Assembly (NCBI GenBank): GCA_019694835.1
Contig: JAIBBE010000231.1
Span: 1-15,430, forward strand
DNA from: Fimbriimonadaceae bacterium
Lineage (GTDB): Bacteria; Armatimonadota; Fimbriimonadia; Fimbriimonadales; Fimbriimonadaceae
Direction of reading: 5' to 3'
Length of the DNA: 15,430 nucleotides
Shown: positions 7,409-15,428 of the stretch, piece by piece
Layout of the letters: the number at the start of each line of letters is the position of its first letter
How positions within the stretch are numbered: the stretch's first letter is position 1
Translations under genes and position numbers: made by a program
The notes under the pieces: model-generated
What the model was told of the DNA's origin: nothing
What the model saw: only the letters and a program-made list of their open reading frames with translations
Database searches by the model: none

Positions 7409-7759
7409 ATGAGCGTGGACAAGAAGACGATTGGCATCGCCAAGGGGAATCTTGCGGCACTCGCGTCGCTCGTCGAAAGCGGCAACTTTGCGTCTGAGCT
7501 GGACGCCGCAAAGTTCGCCATGGCATATGCAGTGCGCTCAGGCGTTTCTGCTGGGGCAACCGAAGGGGCAGATACGAAGTGGAATGTCGGGAGCGTCGAT
7601 CCAGATGGGTCACTACGGTCTCTCATAGAGGCGCTGTACCCCGATGTTGCTGAGCCGTATCGCCTCGCAGAATACTTCATGAATGAAGGTGTGAAGATCC
7701 TTGCGAGCACGCAGGTAGAAAAGGTCGATGTTTACGATGCACTGTTCGCGGCGGGCTAA
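7409..7759 (+). CDS. Small protein, 116 aa, unknown, last gene of operon
   Basis: Not recognised. ATG 7409 is preceded by an excellent AAGGAGGG at 7393-7400 that overlaps the end of the ATPase gene. The first 50 residues (ELDAAKFAMAYAVRSGVS) look helical and loosely resemble a ribbon-helix-helix or DndE-size protein, but I see no diagnostic motif. The C-terminal part (SLIEALYPDVAEPYRLAEYFMNEGVKIL) is also helical; there are no cysteines or membrane segments. Position after the DndD-like ATPase suggests a partner subunit. Its stop codon overlaps the stop codon of the opposing methyltransferase gene. Confidence 0.75.
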   Translation: MSVDKKTIGIAKGNLAALASLVESGNFASELDAAKFAMAYAVRSGVSAGATEGADTKWNVGSVDPDGSLRSLIEALYPDVAEPYRLAEYFMNEGVKILASTQVEKVDVYDALFAAG

Positions 7760-10700
7760 CGCTTCCGATTGCGTGACGCCGTCGTTGGTGCGGATCGCTT
7801 CGTAGGTGCGTCAGGAATATGTACCCGGACATCTTCAAAGCTGACTTCATCTAGCTTTCGCCCTGCGCGCGCGAGAATTTGAATAACCTCGGAATGGACG
7901 CGCTGGATCGTCCTGGCGTTGGGCGGAAGCGCGCTCCAAGCAGCCTTCACTAGGTCTTGAACGGAAGTCGCATCGCGTGCTTTGGATGCCCGCGGTCGTG
8001 AGGTCAACCGCTTTCTCATTGACATGATTACGTCAAAGTGTGCAACGTCCTCGGATTCGGCACGACCCTTGTATCCCTTGTGACTTTGCTGCTTGCGATC
8101 AAGCGCCCCGGCGTCATCGATCTTGAAGCCGGCCGTCTCGGCGGCATTCTGGATTGCTCGCCAAACGGCGGGGTCGGTATTGTGAAAGACAAGCGTTGCC
8201 CACGCCTTCGGTTTCAGAACCCTATGCACCTCGCGTAGGGATGCGGTCATCAGTTGTTCGTAGTCACCTACAGACTTCCCGCCGTGCCGAGCGTCCTTTG
8301 ATCGGTTTACTACGGCCTCGTCCAACTCTCGCGTTAGACCGCCAAGCCAAGATTCCCATACCAGGTTGCAATCCGCATAGAAGAGATTCGAGCCAAATGG
8401 AGGGTCTGTAAACACGTAGTCAATGCTCGCGTCGGGAATCGATTGCAGGTTTGTCGCTGAACCAACGCTAATTGCTGGGAGGGGTTCGGTCGGAGCGCCG
8501 AGGCTAGAGTAGTAGGTTCGCAGTTGGCGCATTTTGTTGCGCATGACCTCCAAGACGTTTGCTTCGGAGGAGAGCTGCGGCACATATAGAGTCCCTGTAA
8601 GGGGGCGTTGACCACCCCGCGCATTGAAGCGCCTCATACGCGTGCCGTGCCATGCTGTGTTCGTAAACGCGAAAGCCAGTCCAGCACGGAGTCGGTCGTC
8701 TGTGACTTGCTGAATCCGTGCCCACAATCGCGCGAGCGCACGGAGATTCCGCGGCATGTAGAAGTCCGCGACTGTCTTGATGCCCTGCAAGTGCAGCGCC
8801 GAGCGGATATACATTTCCCGACTAGGATCAATGTGGACGTCAGGAAACCAGTCACGAGGGGCGATTGCCGACTGCTCGGCTATCAGCTTTAGGTCCGCAG
8901 CATTTGGAGCGCGTTCGAGTCGCTGGCCAGAGGCAGTCTCGTAGCTGAGAAGAACTGGCTTTGATCCGGCGTACTTCAGTCCCTGTTTGGCAGTGCCGAC
9001 GCCGCAGCGAGGGCAAGTGACAAGCAGCGGCATTCTCCCGGACTCGCGATCAATGGCGTCCCATATTGAGAACGTCTTTTGGCAGCTTGGGCAAATCGCA
9101 TCGCGTCCCCAAAGCGTGTAGAGGAGGTATCCGACCTTCCCGCGGTCGCTGCAGGAGTAGATCTCCCGGAACTCGTCGTCCAAATCGGCGGCAACCCTGT
9201 CAAATTCTGCCTGAAGCGCTCGCGGATCACAGGGGCGAGTGTGATTAAAGGAAAGGTGGGCAGCGGCTACAGAAAGGTCGTTGAGAATAGCGCGGCGGCC
9301 AGCTTGGGACGCGGCGACACCGGTCATTCCGGTTCCGCAGAACGGGTCAAGAACGACGTCGCCTCGGCGTGTGAAGTGCTTGATGAATGGCGTGATGGCT
9401 TCAGGCGGCAGCTTTGTGTGGTAGCTGTGAGCGTTGTAGAGCGCCGTGTTGCGCTGGCCGACGACTACGCGAGGGGGGGCACCACTGGCATTGGGGGCCG
9501 GGCGATCCATTTGCACAAGTTTGTGTACGGACGAGGTCGGCGAAATGTACGCATCGACCACGCATCCGGTAGGCGACCGGACGGGCTCGTAAGGCTGACC
9601 AGCACTATGACTACCTGATGTCTCTTTCACCCACCGGTCATCGAGGCGCGAACAATGCTTTTCGCATAGCGCCTTCACCGTTTGGATCGAAATACCTACT
9701 AGGGAGTGACCGCTCGTTAGTCCACCTCGAATGAGGGCTGAGAACGCCTCATCGGTAGTAAAAGGCCCTAGTTTGGAGGCCGCGAATTCAAGGAAGACCT
9801 TCTCAACATCTACAGCGAGCGGGGTCGCATCACTGGTCGCGCGACGAGGCTGTGCCTTCTGGCGAAGCTCGATCAGAGCGTCGAACGATGCAATATCTTC
9901 CTTGGACTGCAGACCCTTAACGCCCTTGATTGACGGGTGAATCTTGTCTAGTCCCACAGCGTGGCGTACTTCTAGGCCGGCATCTGAGACGGCGTCCTGG
10001 ATCGCGCGCCAAACGTCGTCACTCGAATTATTGTATTGCAGCGTTGCGCAAGCTCCTGGCTTGAGAATCCGGCGGACCTCTCCAAATGAACGTGCCATGA
10101 GTCGCTGATAGTCGCTAAGGGTCTTGCCTCCTTCTTCGGCTGTGCGGCTCCGATTTACGACTATCTCTTCTCGCTCGTCAGTAAGCGCTCCAAGCCAGGC
10201 GTCCCACAGGAGGCCGCTATCGGCATAGAAGATGTTGGAGCCGAACGGCGGATCCATGAAGACGTAGTCGACGGATCGATCTTCAAGATGGTTGAGGCAC
10301 GTTGCGGATGAGTGGACGACTTCGGCTTTAGTCTTCGGTGATCCGAGATGCTGAAAGTACTTCGCAACGTCGCGAAGCTTCCGTTCAAAGAGACTTCCCA
10401 CGTTCCATTCGTACCGTAGAGACGATATGTAGAGCGTGCCAGTCATTACGTTCGTCGGGCGCTTCACGTTCCACTGGTATCGCTTTGAGGCGCGATTGAC
10501 CATCCCAGTAAAGGCAAACATGAGAGCGGACCGTATGCGCTCGTCTTTCTCCTCCTGGATGTGATGGCGGATCGCCGCCAATGCGTGCAGGTTTCGGCGC
10601 GTATAGAAGGCCGCTACGGAATCGACGCCAAGCGCAGTGTGACTCGCGCGCCACATCTCCCGCCCTGATGTGAACGCCACCTGTGGAATCCAATAGAGAA

Positions 10701-11769
10701 CTTCGGTCTGGCTGGCTCTGTCGATGAGTTCGAGCTCAGACCCTGTAGGGCTGTGCGCCTCTCGTCGCCCGCCAGTCAGAGCGTTCGTCTCGACCGGCCT
10801 TTCGCCAATCCAATCCAGATCTCGCTTGCTACTTTCACGCTTGCAAGTGGGACAGGTGATTACATCTGCGACCGCACCTGTCCGCGCGTCACGCCCACCG
10901 TCCCAGTAGAGAATGTCCGCGCCGCAGTGCCTGCAACGGAAAACGTCACTCCATACCGTGTATTCAACGCGGGATCGGGATGCCGCCGTGCCGGTTTCAT
11001 ATAGCCAAGTCAGAGTGGGCCTCGCACGATCCATTAGCCTTGCTGCCGCGCGGAGGAAGCCGGCGGGATCGCAGGGCGTCGTGTAATTTCGGGCGATGTG
11101 CACGGCGGCGGGTGACAGGTCGCTTAGTACCGCGAACCTCTCGGCGAGAATGGAACCAACGCCGGTCATTCCGCTGCCGCAGAATGGATCAGCAACAACA
11201 TGCCCAGGGTCGGTGTAGTGGCGCACCAAACGATCGATTGCCTCCGGAGGCACTTTCGTGTGGTAGCTGTGTGCGCGATACGCCTGAGAGTTCTTTCCCG
11301 CGCGAACGTTTTCTCGGAACGGATCGACATCGCCTTTTGGCGCTAGGCTCTTCCTCGAATTGATCAGTGTCTGAAAGGACTGCGAAAGGCTACATGGCAG
11401 GCTAACTTTCGCTGCGCTGCTTTCGCGTCGAATGGCAGTGACGATGGTGTCAGCGCGGTCGGGGAGTGCGCTTACTACGTCCGGAGGCAGCCTGCCGGCG
11501 GCCACGCGCAATACGTCGGACGGGATTTCGAGCGCATGCGAAAGCGATTCAAACTGGTCATCCGTTGGCAAGCGCTGCCCGCCTTCGATCATGCTCAGCT
11601 GAGACTTTGAGATTTCAACCATGCGGGCCAGGTCCGTGAGCGACAGACCCATTTCATTTCGGCGCTCGCGAAGGAGCCTGCCGCAGCCGCCGCTCGTTGC
11701 GGAGGATGCTTCTTGGGCATGTCCGCTTATGGCTGGCTCTTCCAATCTGGTCGTCGCGCGCTCTGGCAT
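7756..11769 (-). CDS. Xre-HTH fused to two tandem N6-adenine DNA methyltransferases
   Basis: A 1337-residue protein. Residues 30-90 are a Xre/Cro-type HTH (LSLTDLARMVEISKSQLSMIEGGQRLP). Two methyltransferase modules follow, offset by 614 residues. Each begins AHSYHTK(V/L)PPEAI, has motif I DPFCG(S/T)G (194-200; 808-814), a zinc ribbon (C279/C282/C306/C309; C893/C896/C919/C922) and motif IV DPPFGSN with a YADxxLxW tail (506-512; 1122-1128). Motif I before IV, with about 300 residues between, suggests alpha-like order with the recognition part in the middle. Both active sites look intact. It would methylate adenine, marking self DNA. ATG 11769 has no good Shine-Dalgarno, but no alternative start is close. 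The HTH probably autoregulates. Most relatives I know of carry one module per protein. Confidence 0.87.
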   Translation of the reverse strand: MPERATTRLEEPAISGHAQEASSATSGGCGRLLRERRNEMGLSLTDLARMVEISKSQLSMIEGGQRLPTDDQFESLSHALEIPSDVLRVAAGRLPPDVVSALPDRADTIVTAIRRESSAAKVSLPCSLSQSFQTLINSRKSLAPKGDVDPFRENVRAGKNSQAYRAHSYHTKVPPEAIDRLVRHYTDPGHVVADPFCGSGMTGVGSILAERFAVLSDLSPAAVHIARNYTTPCDPAGFLRAAARLMDRARPTLTWLYETGTAASRSRVEYTVWSDVFRCRHCGADILYWDGGRDARTGAVADVITCPTCKRESSKRDLDWIGERPVETNALTGGRREAHSPTGSELELIDRASQTEVLYWIPQVAFTSGREMWRASHTALGVDSVAAFYTRRNLHALAAIRHHIQEEKDERIRSALMFAFTGMVNRASKRYQWNVKRPTNVMTGTLYISSLRYEWNVGSLFERKLRDVAKYFQHLGSPKTKAEVVHSSATCLNHLEDRSVDYVFMDPPFGSNIFYADSGLLWDAWLGALTDEREEIVVNRSRTAEEGGKTLSDYQRLMARSFGEVRRILKPGACATLQYNNSSDDVWRAIQDAVSDAGLEVRHAVGLDKIHPSIKGVKGLQSKEDIASFDALIELRQKAQPRRATSDATPLAVDVEKVFLEFAASKLGPFTTDEAFSALIRGGLTSGHSLVGISIQTVKALCEKHCSRLDDRWVKETSGSHSAGQPYEPVRSPTGCVVDAYISPTSSVHKLVQMDRPAPNASGAPPRVVVGQRNTALYNAHSYHTKLPPEAITPFIKHFTRRGDVVLDPFCGTGMTGVAASQAGRRAILNDLSVAAAHLSFNHTRPCDPRALQAEFDRVAADLDDEFREIYSCSDRGKVGYLLYTLWGRDAICPSCQKTFSIWDAIDRESGRMPLLVTCPRCGVGTAKQGLKYAGSKPVLLSYETASGQRLERAPNAADLKLIAEQSAIAPRDWFPDVHIDPSREMYIRSALHLQGIKTVADFYMPRNLRALARLWARIQQVTDDRLRAGLAFAFTNTAWHGTRMRRFNARGGQRPLTGTLYVPQLSSEANVLEVMRNKMRQLRTYYSSLGAPTEPLPAISVGSATNLQSIPDASIDYVFTDPPFGSNLFYADCNLVWESWLGGLTRELDEAVVNRSKDARHGGKSVGDYEQLMTASLREVHRVLKPKAWATLVFHNTDPAVWRAIQNAAETAGFKIDDAGALDRKQQSHKGYKGRAESEDVAHFDVIMSMRKRLTSRPRASKARDATSVQDLVKAAWSALPPNARTIQRVHSEVIQILARAGRKLDEVSFEDVRVHIPDAPTKRSAPTTASRNRKR
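8008..9438 (-). repeat. Methyltransferase module 2 (protein-level repeat)
   Basis: This encodes residues about 778-1254. It repeats the order of module 1: AHSYHTK, DPFCGTG, zinc ribbon, REMYIRSALHL, YMPRNLRALA, LTGTLYV, DPPFGSN and HRVLKP. The two modules are diverged at the DNA level, so the duplication or fusion is not recent and recombination between them is unlikely. Differences lie mostly between motifs I and IV, where target recognition is expected. Confidence 0.75.
9473..9479. other. Seven-base G/C homopolymer at the junction of the two methyltransferase modules
   Basis: G7 on the + strand (C7 in the mRNA) encodes A764-P-P766 just before module 2. Reading the frame by hand, loss of one C gives a TAG four codons later, leaving HTH plus module 1 only. 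Seven bases is short for a phase-variable tract, so function is speculative. Confidence 0.4.
9850..11280 (-). repeat. Methyltransferase module 1 (protein-level repeat)
   Basis: This encodes residues about 164-640, the first of two homologous adenine methyltransferase units. Shared landmarks with module 2 include DPFCGSG, the zinc ribbon, REMWRASHTAL, YTRRNLHALA, LTGTLYI, DPPFGSN, VNRS, GGK and RRILKP, all in the same order. Confidence 0.75.
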
Positions 11770-11790
11770 TCTGCGGGTCTCAGAAAATCT

Positions 11791-11813
11791 GTGTTCACAA
11801 GTGATGTGAACAC
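11791..11813. promoter_or_regulatory. Perfect inverted repeat GTGTTCAC-N7-GTGAACAC, likely Xre operator
   Basis: Eight-base perfect arms with a seven-base centre, ending 21 bases upstream of the methyltransferase ATG. Size and position fit an operator for a dimeric Xre/Cro repressor, and the methyltransferase itself begins with such a domain, so autorepression like that of solitary-controller restriction systems is the simplest reading. Binding is inferred. Confidence 0.65.
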
Positions 11814-11817
11814 GGAG

Positions 11818-11829
11818 TTTACTGGTAAA
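11818..11829. repeat. Short inverted repeat TTTAC-TG-GTAAA
   Basis: Five-base perfect arms, four bases beyond the larger operator-like repeat, in the probable methyltransferase promoter. It could be a second half-site cluster or part of the promoter; too short to be sure. Confidence 0.3.
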
Positions 11830-11932
11830 GTATGCGAATTGGGAGGCTCAATTTGTGCCGGAAAGTCGCCGGAATGCGGGTCGTGGGATTGTCGGCGTTC
11901 TCGCGAACTGCGAGCGGACTTCTGAATTTGGT

Positions 11933-11962
11933 AGATCCGTACCTATTAATGGATCTGTACCT
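11933..11962. promoter_or_regulatory. Overlapping direct and inverted repeats upstream of the Sir2-APAZ gene
   Basis: GATCCGTACCT (11934-11944) recurs as GATCTGTACCT (11952-11962), 10 of 11 bases identical and 18 bases apart. AGATCC (11933-11938) also faces GGATCT (11951-11956) as a perfect inverted repeat around an AT-rich centre, CCTATTAATG. This lies 53-82 bases before the Sir2-APAZ start and is the only ordered structure in the 245-bp gap 11770-12014 besides the operator near the methyltransferase. It is probably the promoter or operator of the SPARSA operon; I found no clear -35 box. Confidence 0.45.
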
Positions 11963-12014
11963 ACGGTCCAAAGGTGGTCCGGCTGATGAGATCGAGGCCT
12001 AGGGGTGCGGCGGA

Positions 12015-13775
12015 ATGTCGGCGGCGACTGCAACGATTTCTGAAATGGAGTTCCTTCGCAGTGTCGTAAGTGACGCCGCGCATGTGATGTGGTTTCTAGG
12101 ATCTGGGGCGTCCCGAAGCTCTGGTCTGCCGACCGCGTCCGACATTACCTGGGACCTCAAGCGAAACCTCTATTGCCTAGAGCAAAGCCAAGACATCGCG
12201 CGGCATGACTGGGGCAACAAGGCAGTTCAGGCGCGCATTCAGAGCTACATGGAAGGAAAAGGCCACCCGCCTCTAGGGGACCCGGCAGAGTATTCCTTCT
12301 ATTTCGAGCGTACGTTCGGCACCGACTACGCGGCGCAACAGACATACCTTCGGAGAGCGCTTGGTTCTGACAAGGTGTCGTTGACAATTGGGCCTCGCGC
12401 GCTTGCGGGCATGCTAGCGATGAACCGCCTGCCGATGGTCTTTACGACAAACTTTGACGAGATACTTGAAACCGCCTTTGCGGTTGTAGCCGGACGCAAC
12501 CTGCCGAGTTTTCATCTTGAAGGGTCATATGCGGCGCTCGCGGCGCTGAACGCTGGACAGTTCCCGATCTACGCCAAGGTCCACGGTGATTTCCGGTATC
12601 AGAGCGTCAAGAACTTGAGCGCTGACTTACTCAGCAATGATCTGGAGATACGGAGAGCGTTCCTCGCCGCTGCAACGAGATTCGGCATGATCGTCGCGGG
12701 ATACAGCGGTCGGGACGAAAACGTCATGCAGATGTTTCGTGACGCGCTCGACCAGAACAACGCTTTTCCTCACGGCCTGTATTGGACTGTGCCGAATGCT
12801 TCCAGTGTCGCGCCCAAGGTTCACAAACTAGTCACCTACGCGCTATCAAGAGGCGTGAAGTGCGGAATCGTCCAGATGGGCACCTTCGACGAGATGATGT
12901 CGAAGATTTGGAAGATGCTGTCAGACAGACCGCCGGAGTTGGAATCGAAAGTCCGAAGCGCGAGTTCCGCATCCGTATCCATTCCGCTCCCGGCCGCGGG
13001 GACGGGGTTTCCGATGCTTCGTACAAATGCGCTGCTGATCACTAAGTTGCCAAGCAAGTGCGCCGCCGTCGCGGCAACGGGCGAGATTAGGATGGGGGAG
13101 ATTCGATCGAGGAGTTTCGAGACCGCTGTCGAATGCACGCTCGCCTATACAGACAAGCTTCTGTTCTGGGGCTCTCGCGAAGACGTAGAGAAGGTCACCG
13201 AGGGAGTAGCCCTGGGTGACGAGAATTCATTTGTCTTTGGCGACCTGACGAAGTCCGTAGATGAGTCCGGCGTGCTAAAGGGATTTGTGGAGGAGACGTT
13301 GGCCCGCGCACTGGTGCACGGCAAGCCATTGTTGCTCCGCCGGGCCGACCGAACGTGGTACGCAGTCGCCGACCACAAGAACGGGACAAACGACCTGTAC
13401 AAGCCGCTGCGCTCCGCAGTTGGTAGAGGGAGCCTGGAGCCTGTTCATGGACGGGTGACAGGTCGAAGCGACATGTTCTGGGCCGAGGCCGTAGCGCTTC
13501 ACCTTGAGGAGCGCAATGGCTCGCTCTGGCTATTGCTACGCCCCGACGTGTGGATTACGCCGCTCGCGCAGCGCGATGAGGCAACCGATTTCCTGCGCGC
13601 CCGGAAGCTCAAAAGATACAACGCGCAATCCTTCGAAATCCTAAGCGCGTGGATACGAATTCTTCTTGGAGATCTCGGAGGGGCGCCCGCGAAGGTGACT
13701 GCATTTCCGGACAAGGAGTACAGCGCCGCGTTCGAGATCAGCACGCGCACGGCCTACAGCAGGAGAAGCGCGTGA
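12015..13775 (+). CDS. Sir2-APAZ NADase effector of a SPARSA defence system
   Basis: A 586-residue protein. Residues about 1-300 form a SIR2-like NAD-binding domain: [11 protein letters not shown] (29-39), TTNFDE (144-149), conserved H190 in KVHGD and GYSGRD (229-234). Residues about 320-586 fit APAZ, the region that docks short Argonautes, ending with a basic RARKLKRYN and a hydrophobic helix. The next gene encodes a short Argonaute, which makes the assignment secure. In studied SPARSA systems this subunit is held inactive until guide RNA pairs with target DNA, then hydrolyses NAD+ and kills or stalls the cell. ATG 12015 is preceded by AGGGG at 12001-12005. Length is close to the roughly 580 residues I recall for the Geobacter protein. 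The stop overlaps the Argonaute start (TGATG). Confidence 0.9.
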   Translation: MSAATATISEMEFLRSVVSDAAHVMWFLGSGASRSSGLPTASDITWDLKRNLYCLEQSQDIARHDWGNKAVQARIQSYMEGKGHPPLGDPAEYSFYFERTFGTDYAAQQTYLRRALGSDKVSLTIGPRALAGMLAMNRLPMVFTTNFDEILETAFAVVAGRNLPSFHLEGSYAALAALNAGQFPIYAKVHGDFRYQSVKNLSADLLSNDLEIRRAFLAAATRFGMIVAGYSGRDENVMQMFRDALDQNNAFPHGLYWTVPNASSVAPKVHKLVTYALSRGVKCGIVQMGTFDEMMSKIWKMLSDRPPELESKVRSASSASVSIPLPAAGTGFPMLRTNALLITKLPSKCAAVAATGEIRMGEIRSRSFETAVECTLAYTDKLLFWGSREDVEKVTEGVALGDENSFVFGDLTKSVDESGVLKGFVEETLARALVHGKPLLLRRADRTWYAVADHKNGTNDLYKPLRSAVGRGSLEPVHGRVTGRSDMFWAEAVALHLEERNGSLWLLLRPDVWITPLAQRDEATDFLRARKLKRYNAQSFEILSAWIRILLGDLGGAPAKVTAFPDKEYSAAFEISTRTAYSRRSA

Positions 13776-13777
13776 TG
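13761..13777 (+). promoter_or_regulatory. Shine-Dalgarno and TGATG coupling that set the Argonaute start
   Basis: AGGAG at 13761-13765 precedes ATG 13775-13777, whose A is the last base of the upstream TGA. The open frame extends 42 codons further upstream, but that part lies inside the Sir2-APAZ gene and reads as low-quality protein, so ATG 13775 (or GTG 13772) is the real start. Confidence 0.75.
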
Positions 13778-15202
13778 ACCGCTGATCCGACTGCTCTTGC
13801 GGGCAACCAGGCGGTCACCGAACCTGCTCTGCTGTTTGCCGCCGGCGAGGTGCACAAGCACCCTTTGCGCGGGCTTACCGAATTCGGGCCCTATAGTGCA
13901 GATCTGGGGCTTCTCACCAACGTCCGGCTTGCCTATCTTGCGCCCGGCGACGCGCTCAGCAAGGTCGACTCTATCGTTGCCGAACTTCAATCGCGCAAGG
14001 AACCCCGGGATGCTTTGAACTATTACATTCGATACGGTGGTTTTGAGAAGGTGTTCCGCTGCGCTCTCACTGCTGCACCCGCAGCGCTGCAGATGGCGGC
14101 ACCGACAGAGTGCGGCGCGCTCGCGGCAGCTGGGAACGGCCAAGGGCTGGTGAACGCAATCCTCCAGGCGCTCGCACCCCTTATTCGGGTGCGCAATGCG
14201 TTTGACGTCCTGCTGATCTATCTGCCAGACGTGTGGAAGGCGTCATATCAATACGAGGGCTTCAACCTTCACGACCGCATAAAGGCGAAGTTGGCCCCCC
14301 TTAACATTGCGGTGCAAATTCTCAATGACACGGCGCTTACCAGGCCGGATCGCGCCAACGTCATGTGGGGCATCAGCGTCGCGTTGTACGCGAAAGCTGG
14401 CGGCATCCCGTGGAAGCTCGCCGACTGGGATAAAGATGAGGCCTATATTGGCATCAGCTACGCGATGAAGACGGGTCCAGAGGGGACTGAATACACGACC
14501 TGCTGCAGCCAGGTGTTTGATCCTGACGGAACTGGCTTCGAGTTCGTGGCCTACGACACCCGGGAGTTCACGACGGACAGGAAGGGCAATCCCTACCTCA
14601 GCTATCAAGAGATGCAGTCTCTCATGTCAAAGAGTCTGCTGCTTTATCAAAACCGGCATCGTGGCCGCTCTCCGAAGAAGATCTACGTCCACAAGTCCAG
14701 CCATTTCACTGAAGACGAAATTCAGGGTGCCTTGGACGCTTTCGGCTCCAAGACCGAACTTGAGCTTGTTCAGATCATCCGAGGAAACAGCTGGTACGGC
14801 CTGAAAGTCGACCCGCCTCGGTCGGGCAAGAATGCAGCACCTGCGAGTTATCCAGTTACGCGTGGTCTATATCAGCCGCTCACGGGCGACGAGTGTCTCC
14901 TTTGGACCCAAGGAAGCGTGGATGGCGTTAACCAGCAGTCAGGTCGCGAACATCAGCCCGTGTTCAAAGAGGCCGCGCTAAAGCCGCTCCCCGCGCCGAT
15001 TATGCTTCGGCGTTTTTGCGGCGATGGTGGCTGGCATGCGACCTGTAATAGCATTCTCGGGCTTACCAAAGTCGACTGGAACAACAACACGCTGTACAAA
15101 ACGCTACCCGCGACGCTCGTCTACTCGCAAAAGTTCGCCGAAGTCGTCAAGCAGTCGCCAGATATCGTCGACGATGTTTACGACTATCGACTGTTCATGT
15201 AG
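13775..15202 (+). CDS. ago: Short prokaryotic Argonaute (MID-PIWI, catalytically inactive)
   Basis: A 475-residue protein with only MID and PIWI domains and no N or PAZ domain, as in short pAgos. The MID region (about 143-190) has DVLLIYLPD and the [19 protein letters not shown] segment expected at the guide 5'-phosphate pocket. PIWI landmarks follow: [18 protein letters not shown] (198-215), YIGIS (224-228), [13 protein letters not shown] (304-316) and the C-terminal [20 protein letters not shown] (429-448). Catalytic aspartates are replaced: S228 where slicers have D in YIGxD, and serines 308/309 after HK. It therefore binds guide and target but should not cut. It works as a heterodimer with the upstream Sir2-APAZ protein, sensing invading DNA such as plasmids by an RNA guide. 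Identity is firm; guide preference is taken from the family. Confidence 0.9.
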   Translation: MTADPTALAGNQAVTEPALLFAAGEVHKHPLRGLTEFGPYSADLGLLTNVRLAYLAPGDALSKVDSIVAELQSRKEPRDALNYYIRYGGFEKVFRCALTAAPAALQMAAPTECGALAAAGNGQGLVNAILQALAPLIRVRNAFDVLLIYLPDVWKASYQYEGFNLHDRIKAKLAPLNIAVQILNDTALTRPDRANVMWGISVALYAKAGGIPWKLADWDKDEAYIGISYAMKTGPEGTEYTTCCSQVFDPDGTGFEFVAYDTREFTTDRKGNPYLSYQEMQSLMSKSLLLYQNRHRGRSPKKIYVHKSSHFTEDEIQGALDAFGSKTELELVQIIRGNSWYGLKVDPPRSGKNAAPASYPVTRGLYQPLTGDECLLWTQGSVDGVNQQSGREHQPVFKEAALKPLPAPIMLRRFCGDGGWHATCNSILGLTKVDWNNNTLYKTLPATLVYSQKFAEVVKQSPDIVDDVYDYRLFM

Positions 15203-15302
15203 CGACGCTGTTGTGCGCGAAGCTGTCTCAGTCTCGCCTAACCAGGAAGCTGCTCGCGAGCCGGAGAAGGATAGGAAGTGGCCTGCCACGAGATTTAAGT
15301 TA

Positions 15303-15428
15303 GGGGGGGGCTGGGTTCTGGTGGTTTGCGACTGCGACCTTCCAGATCGTTCAATTGTCTTTCGCCATCTATCGCCGGCCGCCTTCTGTAAGCGGCTTGT
15401 TTTGACGGTCGACTCGACGGTCAATTGT
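15303..15428. repeat. Small repeats and homopolymer in the non-coding tail
   Basis: The 228 bases after the Argonaute hold no convincing gene. They contain a G8 run (15303-15310), TCAATTGT twice (15351-15358 and 15421-15428), and GACGGTC twice (15404-15410 and 15416-15422) around a GTCGA-C-TCGAC palindrome. The GC-poor patch and repeats could mark a boundary of the inserted island, but the window stops here. Confidence 0.35.
15378..15403 (+). terminator. Candidate intrinsic terminator downstream of SPARSA
   Basis: GCCG-(C bulge)-CTT, loop CTGT, AAG-CGGC forms a seven-pair stem with one bulged base, followed by TTGTTTT. It lies about 175 bases after the Argonaute stop on the same strand. There is no T-run in the opposite direction. 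The bulge and interrupted T-tract make it moderate in strength. Confidence 0.5.

Noticed and set aside
13649..13774. Upstream 42-codon extension of the Argonaute reading frame
   Set aside because: It lies wholly within the Sir2-APAZ gene and has no family-like sequence. A good Shine-Dalgarno and a TGATG overlap support the start at 13775.
15104..15424. 106-codon open frame on the - strand over the Argonaute 3' end
   Set aside because: Arg/Ser/Thr-rich composition with no recognisable domain; overlaps the conserved Argonaute C-terminus and the terminator-like hairpin.
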